Shown here piece after piece: positions 9,611-20,099 of a DNA stretch of 42,131 bases. The number at the start of each line of letters is the position of its first letter. Within the stretch, counting starts at the first letter, position 1. The notes beneath the pieces are model-generated. The model did not search any database. It had not been told where the DNA came from and saw nothing but the letters and a program-made list of their open reading frames with translations. Location of the stretch: positions 1 through 42,131 of the forward strand of contig JAEFAB010000070.1 in assembly GCA_016292095.1 (NCBI GenBank), given 5' to 3'. The position numbers and the translations under genes were made by a program. Origin of the DNA: Eubacterium sp. (GTDB lineage Bacteria > Bacillota > Clostridia > Lachnospirales > Lachnospiraceae).

Positions 9611-9688
9611 GACTTTTGGTTCAATTAGCAGCAATTCAGAATCGTCTGGAAGGGTGCTAATTGAATCGAAAGTCTCGCAGAAGACTTT
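9611..9688 (+). promoter_or_regulatory. Structured leader with two mutually exclusive hairpins
   Basis: Bases 9611-9630 pair with 9655-9674 as a continuous 20-bp stem (two wobble pairs) around a 24-base loop. The last six bases of the second arm (AAAGTC, 9669-9674) can instead pair with a second GACTTT at 9683-9688 across an 8-base loop. The two helices exclude each other, the basic layout of a switch or attenuator. No known riboswitch consensus was recognised. Confidence 0.5.
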
Positions 9689-9751
9689 AAAGGAAACTGG
9701 GAAGAAACTGAAGTGTATGGTCTAAATAATAAAAAGAAAGGAAAAGAAAGT

Positions 9752-12700
9752 ATGAAAGGAACGATGAAAAAAATTATTTCCGTAGTATTGGCTCTGGTTA
9801 TGGTGATAACCGGGTTACAGTATAGTCCGAGTACTACGGTAAAGGCGATGGAAATCACGACGGCTGGTTATACCTATTCTATTAGCGGAGTAAGCGGAAC
9901 CATTGTGGGATTTACAAACAATGGTAATAATAATAATGCTTTTAACTTTGCATGGAATGGGGATTATGCAACCACTGTAGATGCTACGATTTCAGGAGAC
10001 GGATTGGCGTCTACGCCTTTAAAAAGTGGTATCACAAATGGTGGAAGTATTACGATTGCTGAAATTACAGCGATTGTAAATACAGAAGGGACATATACCA
10101 TTTCATTTGTTGGAAACGGAGGAAACAGTAATCCAAATAATGATACAACGGCGACAGCTACCTTAACAATCGCTGAGGCAGCTGCACCGGAACCGATAGT
10201 GGATGGAACTGAATTGATTCCGGTAGCTAAGCAGAATAGCGGAATACTTAGTATTCCAACATATGAAGGTGGAAATCCTTACGACAATGAATACAAAGTT
10301 GAAAATTTGAATATCGTGGAAAATGTATGGTACGTTGCAAAATATACCATTACATCTGATGTTCAGAAATGGTTTGAGTTAAGACTACAGAATTCATCAG
10401 GTTGGTCAGATTATAGTAGAAAGGGCGTTCCGGCTCAGCAGGTTCAGGTTAACGCTGGAGAGACTGTTACTCAGACATTAGTGTTCCAGGCAAATCAGAG
10501 TACAAATGCAGGTGTATTTGATATCTGCATGGGAAAGATTAATAATGTTACTGCCAATGCTGCAACAGTTCAGATTACCAATATCAGCTTGAAAACATAT
10601 AGTACTCAGGCTGCAGCAGAAGCTGCAACAGCTGCAGAAATAACTACACCTATTGAAGAAACTTCGTCAGTAGAAACATCTACAGAGGAACCTACATTGA
10701 ATTGGCAGACAGATGCAAATTTGACAGCTTACTTTGGTAGTGGAGCAAGATATGCATATGTAACATCAAATCCTGGAAATGGTGATGACAAGTTCCTAGG
10801 TGGTACTTTCACTATTCATGCAGATAAAATCAATATTACTGCAGGCGCACATGGTGTAGGTGGTACTGGATCTTACATCAAATTAAATGGAACACAGGTG
10901 GATGAAACATCAGCAGATTATGCATTGAATCGTAATTGTATGTTTTCACAATTCCATTATGGAATAAATACGATACAGTTCATTGGTAACTATACTGCTG
11001 GTAATTCAAATCTTAATGTTGAATTTACGTTGTATGTAGATGTTCCGGATCGCGCCGGCAACTTTATGATTGATGATTACTCTGCATATACAGGAAAATA
11101 TATTGCAAAATTTGATAATATTGGAAATACTATTTCCAAGTATGATGTATATGTAGATGGCGTTAAGACAGATATTACATTGTCTGGTAGTGGAGATTTC
11201 TTTACTGTTGCCGATTTGGAAGCGGAAGAAATTTCTCCGGGCTCACACACTGTTACAATTACAGGTGAGTATGCAAACGGAAATGAAACAATTGCTTCTG
11301 TAGACGCAACAATTAATGTTCCAGCATCTGCAGGAACCAATGGGGATATTGCACAGATTTACATTCAGACAGATAATACATCTTTATCGCCGATAGAACA
11401 GGAAAGTAAGACAGTAATTGATAAGGTTAATGTAGGAAAACAAGCAGCTGCAATCACAGTAATTGATAAAGATGGTGTACAAAATCCATATAAAGTATGT
11501 GAAGATGCAGCAAAGACTACTGTTAAGGTGCGTGGAAACTCTACGGCCGGAGCGGTAAAGAAAGCATATAACATTACGTTCAATTCTGGAAGAGATTTGT
11601 TTGGGTTAGATGGCTCAGCATCACCAGCAAAGAAGTGGAGTCTTCTTGCAAATGCGTTTGACAAATCCTTAATTCGTAATTATTTAGGATTTGATATTGC
11701 ACATCATGTATGGGCTGATAATGCTACGCCTGACTATAACAGCCAATGTAAATTCGTTGATTTGTATTTTAACGGAGTTTATATGGGTAATTACTTGTTG
11801 ATTGAATCTGTGGAAACCGGAGCAGGACGTGTTAATATTGATTCGCAGAATGCATCAACATACAATACAGAGGCGTTGCTCGAATTAGAAGAAATTCATG
11901 CAATCGGTGAGGAAGCAAATTTCACAACAAGTCGTTATGAACAGACATTTATTTTTGGATCACCGGAAACAGCTGATGATATTGGTGGCTCAACCAGCAT
12001 GGTTGGCGAACAAACGTTCTTTGAAAAGAAACAAGCGGATGTGGCTGATATATTTAATGATTTTGAAGATGACTTATATGCAGCGGAACAGGATCCTACA
12101 AATGAGACGAAGTGGAATGCAGTTTTAGCTGACATTGATTTAACATCCTTTGTTAAGTTTTACTTAGTCAGTGAAATTATGACTACAAAGGACTTTAATC
12201 AGAGTTCTACAAGATTTTATGTTCACAATGGAAAGATTTATGGCGGACCACTTTGGGATATGGATTACTCCAGTGATAACAACTTAGATAATCCAGTGTA
12301 TACAAGAGAATACCAGAGAAGAATGCCATGGTTTGACCATTTGATGAACATTCCTGCATTCAAGACAGCAGTGGTAAATGAATACAGATCAATTCGCCCA
12401 TATGTAATGAGCTTGTATGCAAATAATGGTGGTATTGATACATTGGTAACGAGTATTGCTGGTTCTGCAAGTAGAAACTATTCTGCAAGAAATAATGGTG
12501 GAGCAGGATGGTCGATTAATACAGCGGATACTGGTGATTCATACGGATATATGCAGATGATTACTAATGGTGTTGCAGGAGCGACTGCTTACACAAGTTA
12601 CAATGCTGCAAATGATTCTACCAGTGCTGTAGCTCAGGTTAAGAATTATTTCCAAGAGAGAATAGCAGGTTTAGATGAAACATGGGATGTTTCTTATGAT

Positions 12701-15700
12701 GCAACAATTGATACTACCGGCGGTGAGGTGGTAGTATCTTGGGATGCAATGGAAGGCACAACAGGATATCGCCTTACATTCTCAGGAAAATATACAGCGC
12801 CGGGAGCACCGGAACAAGCACTGGTACAGCAGATTGATGACGATTACACAGCGCAGACTGTTGATGTACCGGCAGGAACAACAAGCTATAACTTAACAAC
12901 AAATGGTTATGAAGTTGAAGACGGAACAGATATTACAGTTGCATATAGTACAGATAGTGGAAGTACTTATACGACACTGGATACAGTGACTTATAATGCA
13001 CCAGTACCTGAACCGGAAGTTGCAACCATTTCTCTTAATGCTAGTGCAGTAAATTATAGAATCAGTGCAACTTGGGCTAACCCAACTGGAACAGCACATG
13101 CATATGCATACCTTAACAGCGTTGCACCAGGAAAGAGTGTAATTGCAGCGAATAATTGGGATTTCAATACTCAAGCTGAACAACCTATGACGGGAGTTGA
13201 TACAGTCTCAAGAACAAGAGATAGTTCTGTTACTGTTGAATATGGAAATACATATACAATTATTGTTGAAGCTTATGATTCAGAAGATAATTTAATTGGA
13301 AGAGGTGAAGCAGAGGTTACTATTCCAAATGCATCACAAGAAGAAATTCTTAAAAATCGTGTAGGACAGTTGGATAACTTGGCACGTAATAAAACACCGA
13401 TGGTAGGTTCTAATTCTGGAGCTGCAAATAATTTGGTAGACGGAAACACTGGAAATAGATGGCAAGCAGATAAAGCTGTTGATAATACGTATTTTGGCGT
13501 AGATTTGGGAGCAGTATATTCAATAGACCGTGTATTAGTGTGTTGGGAGAACAGTTATGCGACTGCTTATACCGTTCAGGTTTCAACAGATGGAGAAAGT
13601 TATACAACAGTTGATACAGTATCTGGGGTGAGTGGAAACAATCCTGATAAATTGAGTACATTTGAACCGATATATGCCAGATATGTAAAGATAGTTGCTA
13701 CCACGTTAAGTGGTAATGCTACAGCTTATGGAATGTCTGCATATGAACTTGCAGTATTTGGAGGAGATATCACACCAGGGGTAAATGATTCGGGATGGGT
13801 ACAGGTACCTAATTCTTCACATTATTGGTACTATGTTCCAAATAACTATTCGTTTAATGTTAACACAGCTGGTGCAACAATGCAGGGAATGGAAGAAAGG
13901 ATTTATTTTCCATTCTATGGTCAAATAAATACAACTCCTAAGTCAGCAACGTTAGGAAGTACAGATTTAACAAACACAGGAAATGCTCAAGTTTGGCTTC
14001 CTACAAGTTTGATCGCATCAAACAATACAGTTTATAAGTTGACGTTCGTTGACAATGATGATGAAAAAGCAGTTGTCTATTTTAAGAAACAGACAGAGGC
14101 GAATTATACACCAACAGGTATTGCAATTACTCAGGCAGGTGTAATGACGTGGACACCAAGTGCTGATGCAACTACCGCAGGAGCAACATATTCAGTAACA
14201 TTTAATGGTTCTACAACAAATAATATTTCAACAGGAACCACAACTCTTGATTTAACAGGAGTTGCATATGGAGAATATAATGTTGTATTAAAAACATATG
14301 TTGCAGGAAGTGAAGTGGATTCGCAGACAGTTTCCTTCAAGTATAAGGATCCGGAAGTAGTAGATTCTACACTTCATAAGACAGGCAATAATCAGATTGC
14401 ATGGGAAAAGGAACGTTGTGATTACTTATCTTGGGATGCAGTAGCTGGACATACCTATGCAGTTTATGTAGATGGTAAACTTTGGGAAGATGAAATTACA
14501 GAAACTTCTTATAAACTTCCGGCTTATGCATTAGTAGATACTGAAAATGGTACATTGGATAAAAATGATCAGGCTCAGACTAGAGGAACACATTCAGTTT
14601 CTGTAGTTGCTATTCCTACAGAAGGAACAGCACCGGCATTATTTGAAAATGTAAATTCGAAGAAAGTAATTGGAACGGACAACTTTACATTAAACTTAAA
14701 CTATATTTATGGTGATGGAACAGATATTTGGAATGATACAGGTGTTCCAAGTAAGTGGAACTTTACCATTACTCCGGAAGATGGAGAAACATCCGGATTA
14801 AAGGCTACATACAATAACGATGGCTCCGTAAGTATTACAAATATTGAAAGTGCAGCTGAATGGAAGGCAAAAGCAGCTATTTACGATAGACATCTGAACG
14901 TTGAAGACGTAGGTGGATTAGTTAATATTTCATTTGATTTAACTATTACAGATGGAGATATTATCAATTCTATAAGAGAAAATCCTGGAAGTTTAAAAAT
15001 AGGCATTAAATGTGTTGCTGATGAAATTGCTAATGATAATGGCAATTATACATATGCAGGTAAACTTTACGGATTAACACAAGATCAGATAAATGCTGGT
15101 TTACGTTGGGTATATCAGGATCCAAGAAATGTAGATACTGAACCAGGATATGATGCAACTTTAGATGGTCCGGCTGCAGAGTACCCATTCGTATATGATG
15201 AGCAAACAGGTACAGCGGTTCTTCATTACTCATTTACATTTACTCCAGTTTTGGATACATATGATTTGCTTTTTGACTTGGAAGGATTAGAAGGTGCCAG
15301 TATGACACTTTCTGATGCAGTAGCAAAAGACGTTTATAAGGTTACAGAGGCAATTGGCTCGCCAATTCCAAACGGATCAGATATTACAGATAGTAGCATT
15401 CAGGTAGGTTGGAATAGTAATGTTCCGGATCATCTGTCTGGAAATTATTACTACAAGGTATATATTGACGATACTTTAGAAAGTGCCAATGCTACACTCA
15501 ATGCATCTTATTCAGGATATAATGCAGGCGAGCATACTGTGAAGGTAGAAAGTTACTATGGTCTCCCGGCTGGACCTGGACAGGAAGAAACCGGAGTGAA
15601 GACTGGAGAAGCAACTGCGACGGTTAATATCGTTCAGGAAGAAAAACCGAACCTTGTTATATCTGATATCAGTATTCCGGGTGGAGTACATTACATAGGT

Positions 15701-18700
15701 GATACTATTACTGTTAATGTAAAAATAAAGAATATTGGTAATGCAGTGGCAGATCCAAATGCAGACAACTTGATTGTTTGGTTATACAAAAAATCTGTAA
15801 ATGATGCGTCGGAAACAAGTTTGGACTATAAGACGGTCATTGATAGAGGGGTTGAGGACTCAATAGCTGTTGATGAAGAACGAACTGTTTCATGGCAGTA
15901 CACGCTTACTCAAAATGAAAGCATAGATGATTTGGGTATTGTAAGTTTTAGAGCTGTCGTAGATCCTGAGGCGCATATAGCAGAATTATCAGAAGCTGAT
16001 AATGAAAAAGTTGGACGTTTCAAATTCTATGAACACGTGAAAGTATTAAATCTCACAAATGACGGAACGAATGTAAAAGCCACATGGCCTGCAATTACCG
16101 GAACACCGGATGGTGCAGAAATTGTTTATACGACAGCAGATAATATTGAACGTACTGTTCCAATTTCAACAGCGGCTACGGAATATACATTCCCTGCAGC
16201 GTTAAAGAATAATACATCTGTAACAGTAAAAGTTGTTTATGGAACAGATGAAGTCAATTATGCACAGGGAACTGCGTTAGCTGATTTGGTTGCAACTTCT
16301 GTAGATGCTAGAAATGGCAATGCAATCATGGATGTGGATAATGACATTGTATTTACAGTAAAGAACCAAGGTACAGCACAGGCAGTTACAGATGACTTAG
16401 TTATTTGGGCGTCAGACGGGGCATCATGGACAAAGTACAAAGAAGGAATTGTGATTGATTTAGAGCCAAATGAAACAATTACGGATTATGTGACAGGATA
16501 TCATCCAACAACGACAGGCGAAAAAACATTGAATTACAAAGTGGATGAAAGAAATACTGTTGTAGAAAGTAATGAAGAAAATAATATCAGTACTTTCACA
16601 GTATCTGTTATTGAAATACCAATGCCTGACTTAGTGATTACTTCATTGACAACAGATAAGACTGCTTACAAAGTTGGTGATGTGATTCATGTAACAATGG
16701 TAATGACTAACGTTGGTAATGCGGATGCAGTAACAGGTGGAGGAAATATTGTTGAAAAACTTAGAATCAATGGTACTGATGGTGCATATTCAACAGAAGG
16801 AATTACTACATTAGATGTTAACGACACAATCGAATATGAATTTACATACACAGTTGTGGCAGCAGATTATGAGAGAGGATATATAGATATCGCAGGACAT
16901 GCTGATGCTGACAATAATGTTGCAGAAGGAACAGCAGGGGAAGCAAACAATATTAGTGAAAATGTTCGTGTTAAAGTTGTAGACAGTGGAACAGTTACCT
17001 TGACAAATACAAATGACGTTGTATCTGCTTCATGGAATGCTGGAGCATCTGCTACAGGATATAAGATTTCTTATACATCTAACGGAACTGTTTATACAGA
17101 AGTGATTGATACGACGAGTGGAAATCCAAATGCAACTTTGGCAGATGGAACTTACACTTATACATTCTCTAGCTCTAGACCTTTGGATCATGATTCATAT
17201 GTAGAAATTACAGCAACATATGATGAAACAATTACCGGAGAATCTACATATTATGATTATGCAAAGGCACAGGCAAAAGCTGATTTGATTATTACAGCTG
17301 TAACATCAAACACACAGGTATACAAAGTGAAAGTACCTTTTACATTGACTGCAACAGTTAAAAATATTGGTACCGCTCAGGTAATGCCTGGAACAGATGA
17401 TATGGAACACTATTCTACATGGCTCGGTATAAATATGCCGGCAGTAGGACAGAATATCGAACAGGTAATTGGTACACATACTGTAGCCGGCTTACCTGTT
17501 GGTAGTACAGTAAACTTACAAATTCAAGATATAAATGTAAAGGCACAGGGAGATTACAACATTGTTATTAACGCTGATGATTTAGGATATGATCAGCAGG
17601 CAGGTGTTGGACATATCAATGAATTGGATGAAACAAATAACTCTTATACATTCCCTGTGACAGTAATCTTTGAACAGCAACCAATGGATTGGACACCATT
17701 CTATACATCACAATCTGTAGTAAATGGAGAAGATGTTTATACGAATGGAAACAAAGAAGCAAAAGGAAATGTAAGTAATCTTCCTGATGGTACAAAGGTT
17801 GTTAGCATGAATAATGGTTCCGATTGGAGACCGATTGAATTTAAGGTTATTGACACAAATATCGCGGATATGGATTACGAAGATATTGTAACCACCTGGG
17901 AAAGTTATGGTGGACAGTATACACAGTTATCATTTAATAATAACTATCAGATGATCCAGTATAATACTCCGGAACAAGGTCAGGCAGCAACGTGCTTATC
18001 TAAATTTGAATTTGCACAAGTAAGTGCCACTGATATTGAAAACTATGACTTTGCAACAGATGACATAACATATACAACAAGACATGCAGGAGATGGTTTG
18101 ATTCAGACCTTTAACGGAAATGGATGGCAGTTCCATACAAGATCATTTGCAGCAGGAAAATATTACATTGCAAAAATCACAAATATAAATGCAAATGATA
18201 CAGAAAATTATATTGTAGTAGCATTTAAAGTACCGGGAGATTCCGGTGTATGGATTAAAGCTCAGGCTAGTGACAATTCGGACCCGGATCAAGTACCGTT
18301 GTTGTATCATAACAATGATAATACAGTAAATGGAAGCATCTACTATGATGCGGAAGATTTAGGTCTGGCAGGAATTACAGTATACAATGGAAACCATATT
18401 GCTATTACTACAGATGGAAGTTGTACAATGAATTCCAATGCATGGCATATGACAATTCAATATGCTCATTTGGATGAGAATGATGAATTTGTTCCAGGTA
18501 TTGCAAGTGATGATTTGGATGAGATAGGAAATAATCCGGGAGAAATCAGATTAGATCCTACAGCGGAAATATTTGGACTTCAGGGAGCAAATACAATCTT
18601 AATTAAATTCCCTGAAATGATAGAAGATTTGCCAATTCACAGTCCAGAAGGTGGCAATACCGACAATGAATACTATTTATTGAAGGTTTACTATGATGAT

Positions 18701-19996
18701 ACGGAACATACTGGAAGTTATGTTAACATTCCAATTCGAATGGTAGCAAATATTCCGGAAATTGACGAACCACAGAATGTGAGTGTATGGTCCGGAACAG
18801 ACGCATTCTATGTAAGCTTTACAGAAACAAATCATCAGTTGTATCATGATTACTCTTACACATTCTATATCGGTGAAACAAAAGTAACCGGTGTTAAGAA
18901 AGATGGAGTAGCTCTTACAAATGATACTGCAACAGAAGGTGGAATTTATGAATTACCTGTTGATGCTCAGACAAAGGAATTACTCCAGATAGATGGAAGT
19001 GAATTTACAATCGGAATTAAGGCAGAGTGGTGTCAGCAGGAAACAATGGTTACACAGGAATATACGGTTGACATTTCAGATGGAACAGTTGATATCGAAG
19101 GATTCCAGGTGAACACAAACAACGCAGAAGGCGGTGTATCAGAATATATGCCAACCTTCAGAGTAGTAGCCCATTCTAGTAAGCAGTTCCTTGGAACAGA
19201 AGGTGCTTATGCAGGAAAAGCGGTAGCAACAGTAGAAACCGGTTTGATTTACGCACAGACAGAATTAGCTGATACAGAAATCAATTCAACTACAATGGTT
19301 CTTGACAGTGACAATGCATATATTAGTTCTCATGCAGCACAGAACTTGCATGGATGGGGCGGATTAGAAGTGAAGACAAATTACTTCTCTTTAACAATGA
19401 AGGAAATGGAATACAACTATAATAACCTTCAGAAACATTATTCATTCAGAGCTTATGCAATCTTAGAAGATGGAACAGTTAAATATGGTGAACATATTTA
19501 TACAGTTAGCACATACGAAATTGCAAAATACTTATATGATAATGAAATGATGTCAACAGAAACTGCTCATAACTTCTTGTACGATCAGATTCTGAACGTA
19601 GTGAAGATGTGCGAAAACTCTAAGAAGATTGCAAATGCTATGAACAAAGCACTTACACCACAATATGGAACAATAGACAGAACAACATACCAGAGATATA
19701 TTCAGGATATTCGTAAAGATTTTGAATACTATGCAAATGGTGTTGCGAAGTATGGTTACACTTACAGCAATAGAGAGCATAATGATTTCACAAGTGTATT
19801 GTTGGGAGAAGAAAAGCAAGCAGCTTTACTGGCAGCCTTGAACGATGCACAAGATGCAGATTACGATACAATTTTTGATTGGATTGTAAATGAAGTTAGT
19901 AACTATAGCAATGCAGGTGTGGCTTACGAAGGCTTCTACCCTCAGGTAGAATACAGCTGGGGCAAAGCTATTTCCAATGCATATACTACCGAATAA
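9752..19996 (+). CDS. Giant secreted CotH-kinase-family protein with CARDB and F5/8C domains
   Basis: About 3414 aa, an uninterrupted frame of 10.2 kb. Order: signal peptide (1-33), Ig- and binding-like beta modules (to about 525), CotH domain (about 530-970) with R594-G-N-S-T and W-D836-M-D838, fibronectin-III-like repeats (about 975-1200), F5/8 type C domain (about 1208-1340), further beta modules, then four CARDB-like repeats starting near 1965, 2176, 2291 and 2510 (pattern DLVI...VKNxGxA), another mixed region, and the shared C-terminal domain from about 3111. That domain is interrupted after HNFLYDQILNVV by about 115 extra residues but still ends with VEYSW. ATG 9752 was chosen because AAAGGA lies upstream and a signal peptide follows. 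Codon choice looks more A/T-ending than in the upstream paralogues. CARDB repeats are adhesion-type domains, so a surface fibre or adhesin carrying a CotH head is plausible; function is unknown. Confidence 0.9.
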   Translation: MKGTMKKIISVVLALVMVITGLQYSPSTTVKAMEITTAGYTYSISGVSGTIVGFTNNGNNNNAFNFAWNGDYATTVDATISGDGLASTPLKSGITNGGSITIAEITAIVNTEGTYTISFVGNGGNSNPNNDTTATATLTIAEAAAPEPIVDGTELIPVAKQNSGILSIPTYEGGNPYDNEYKVENLNIVENVWYVAKYTITSDVQKWFELRLQNSSGWSDYSRKGVPAQQVQVNAGETVTQTLVFQANQSTNAGVFDICMGKINNVTANAATVQITNISLKTYSTQAAAEAATAAEITTPIEETSSVETSTEEPTLNWQTDANLTAYFGSGARYAYVTSNPGNGDDKFLGGTFTIHADKINITAGAHGVGGTGSYIKLNGTQVDETSADYALNRNCMFSQFHYGINTIQFIGNYTAGNSNLNVEFTLYVDVPDRAGNFMIDDYSAYTGKYIAKFDNIGNTISKYDVYVDGVKTDITLSGSGDFFTVADLEAEEISPGSHTVTITGEYANGNETIASVDATINVPASAGTNGDIAQIYIQTDNTSLSPIEQESKTVIDKVNVGKQAAAITVIDKDGVQNPYKVCEDAAKTTVKVRGNSTAGAVKKAYNITFNSGRDLFGLDGSASPAKKWSLLANAFDKSLIRNYLGFDIAHHVWADNATPDYNSQCKFVDLYFNGVYMGNYLLIESVETGAGRVNIDSQNASTYNTEALLELEEIHAIGEEANFTTSRYEQTFIFGSPETADDIGGSTSMVGEQTFFEKKQADVADIFNDFEDDLYAAEQDPTNETKWNAVLADIDLTSFVKFYLVSEIMTTKDFNQSSTRFYVHNGKIYGGPLWDMDYSSDNNLDNPVYTREYQRRMPWFDHLMNIPAFKTAVVNEYRSIRPYVMSLYANNGGIDTLVTSIAGSASRNYSARNNGGAGWSINTADTGDSYGYMQMITNGVAGATAYTSYNAANDSTSAVAQVKNYFQERIAGLDETWDVSYDATIDTTGGEVVVSWDAMEGTTGYRLTFSGKYTAPGAPEQALVQQIDDDYTAQTVDVPAGTTSYNLTTNGYEVEDGTDITVAYSTDSGSTYTTLDTVTYNAPVPEPEVATISLNASAVNYRISATWANPTGTAHAYAYLNSVAPGKSVIAANNWDFNTQAEQPMTGVDTVSRTRDSSVTVEYGNTYTIIVEAYDSEDNLIGRGEAEVTIPNASQEEILKNRVGQLDNLARNKTPMVGSNSGAANNLVDGNTGNRWQADKAVDNTYFGVDLGAVYSIDRVLVCWENSYATAYTVQVSTDGESYTTVDTVSGVSGNNPDKLSTFEPIYARYVKIVATTLSGNATAYGMSAYELAVFGGDITPGVNDSGWVQVPNSSHYWYYVPNNYSFNVNTAGATMQGMEERIYFPFYGQINTTPKSATLGSTDLTNTGNAQVWLPTSLIASNNTVYKLTFVDNDDEKAVVYFKKQTEANYTPTGIAITQAGVMTWTPSADATTAGATYSVTFNGSTTNNISTGTTTLDLTGVAYGEYNVVLKTYVAGSEVDSQTVSFKYKDPEVVDSTLHKTGNNQIAWEKERCDYLSWDAVAGHTYAVYVDGKLWEDEITETSYKLPAYALVDTENGTLDKNDQAQTRGTHSVSVVAIPTEGTAPALFENVNSKKVIGTDNFTLNLNYIYGDGTDIWNDTGVPSKWNFTITPEDGETSGLKATYNNDGSVSITNIESAAEWKAKAAIYDRHLNVEDVGGLVNISFDLTITDGDIINSIRENPGSLKIGIKCVADEIANDNGNYTYAGKLYGLTQDQINAGLRWVYQDPRNVDTEPGYDATLDGPAAEYPFVYDEQTGTAVLHYSFTFTPVLDTYDLLFDLEGLEGASMTLSDAVAKDVYKVTEAIGSPIPNGSDITDSSIQVGWNSNVPDHLSGNYYYKVYIDDTLESANATLNASYSGYNAGEHTVKVESYYGLPAGPGQEETGVKTGEATATVNIVQEEKPNLVISDISIPGGVHYIGDTITVNVKIKNIGNAVADPNADNLIVWLYKKSVNDASETSLDYKTVIDRGVEDSIAVDEERTVSWQYTLTQNESIDDLGIVSFRAVVDPEAHIAELSEADNEKVGRFKFYEHVKVLNLTNDGTNVKATWPAITGTPDGAEIVYTTADNIERTVPISTAATEYTFPAALKNNTSVTVKVVYGTDEVNYAQGTALADLVATSVDARNGNAIMDVDNDIVFTVKNQGTAQAVTDDLVIWASDGASWTKYKEGIVIDLEPNETITDYVTGYHPTTTGEKTLNYKVDERNTVVESNEENNISTFTVSVIEIPMPDLVITSLTTDKTAYKVGDVIHVTMVMTNVGNADAVTGGGNIVEKLRINGTDGAYSTEGITTLDVNDTIEYEFTYTVVAADYERGYIDIAGHADADNNVAEGTAGEANNISENVRVKVVDSGTVTLTNTNDVVSASWNAGASATGYKISYTSNGTVYTEVIDTTSGNPNATLADGTYTYTFSSSRPLDHDSYVEITATYDETITGESTYYDYAKAQAKADLIITAVTSNTQVYKVKVPFTLTATVKNIGTAQVMPGTDDMEHYSTWLGINMPAVGQNIEQVIGTHTVAGLPVGSTVNLQIQDINVKAQGDYNIVINADDLGYDQQAGVGHINELDETNNSYTFPVTVIFEQQPMDWTPFYTSQSVVNGEDVYTNGNKEAKGNVSNLPDGTKVVSMNNGSDWRPIEFKVIDTNIADMDYEDIVTTWESYGGQYTQLSFNNNYQMIQYNTPEQGQAATCLSKFEFAQVSATDIENYDFATDDITYTTRHAGDGLIQTFNGNGWQFHTRSFAAGKYYIAKITNINANDTENYIVVAFKVPGDSGVWIKAQASDNSDPDQVPLLYHNNDNTVNGSIYYDAEDLGLAGITVYNGNHIAITTDGSCTMNSNAWHMTIQYAHLDENDEFVPGIASDDLDEIGNNPGEIRLDPTAEIFGLQGANTILIKFPEMIEDLPIHSPEGGNTDNEYYLLKVYYDDTEHTGSYVNIPIRMVANIPEIDEPQNVSVWSGTDAFYVSFTETNHQLYHDYSYTFYIGETKVTGVKKDGVALTNDTATEGGIYELPVDAQTKELLQIDGSEFTIGIKAEWCQQETMVTQEYTVDISDGTVDIEGFQVNTNNAEGGVSEYMPTFRVVAHSSKQFLGTEGAYAGKAVATVETGLIYAQTELADTEINSTTMVLDSDNAYISSHAAQNLHGWGGLEVKTNYFSLTMKEMEYNYNNLQKHYSFRAYAILEDGTVKYGEHIYTVSTYEIAKYLYDNEMMSTETAHNFLYDQILNVVKMCENSKKIANAMNKALTPQYGTIDRTTYQRYIQDIRKDFEYYANGVAKYGYTYSNREHNDFTSVLLGEEKQAALLAALNDAQDADYDTIFDWIVNEVSNYSNAGVAYEGFYPQVEYSWGKAISNAYTTE

Positions 19997-20019
19997 AATT
20001 CGGGTGTTAGTTTTGTTTT

Positions 20020-20047
20020 ATCAAGCAGAGTTGAACCTCTGCTTGAT
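20020..20047 (+). other. Perfect 11-bp hairpin without T tract
   Basis: ATCAAGCAGAG and CTCTGCTTGAT pair around a 6-base loop in the gap between the giant gene and the 53-aa peptide gene. No T run follows on either strand, so it is not a typical intrinsic terminator. It could protect or process the mRNA, letting the peptide and the next gene be expressed from the same transcript at different levels (inference). Confidence 0.6.
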
Positions 20048-20099
20048 GAAACCACTATTATGAGTTAAACTTTATATATATACAATGGAGGGAAAAACA

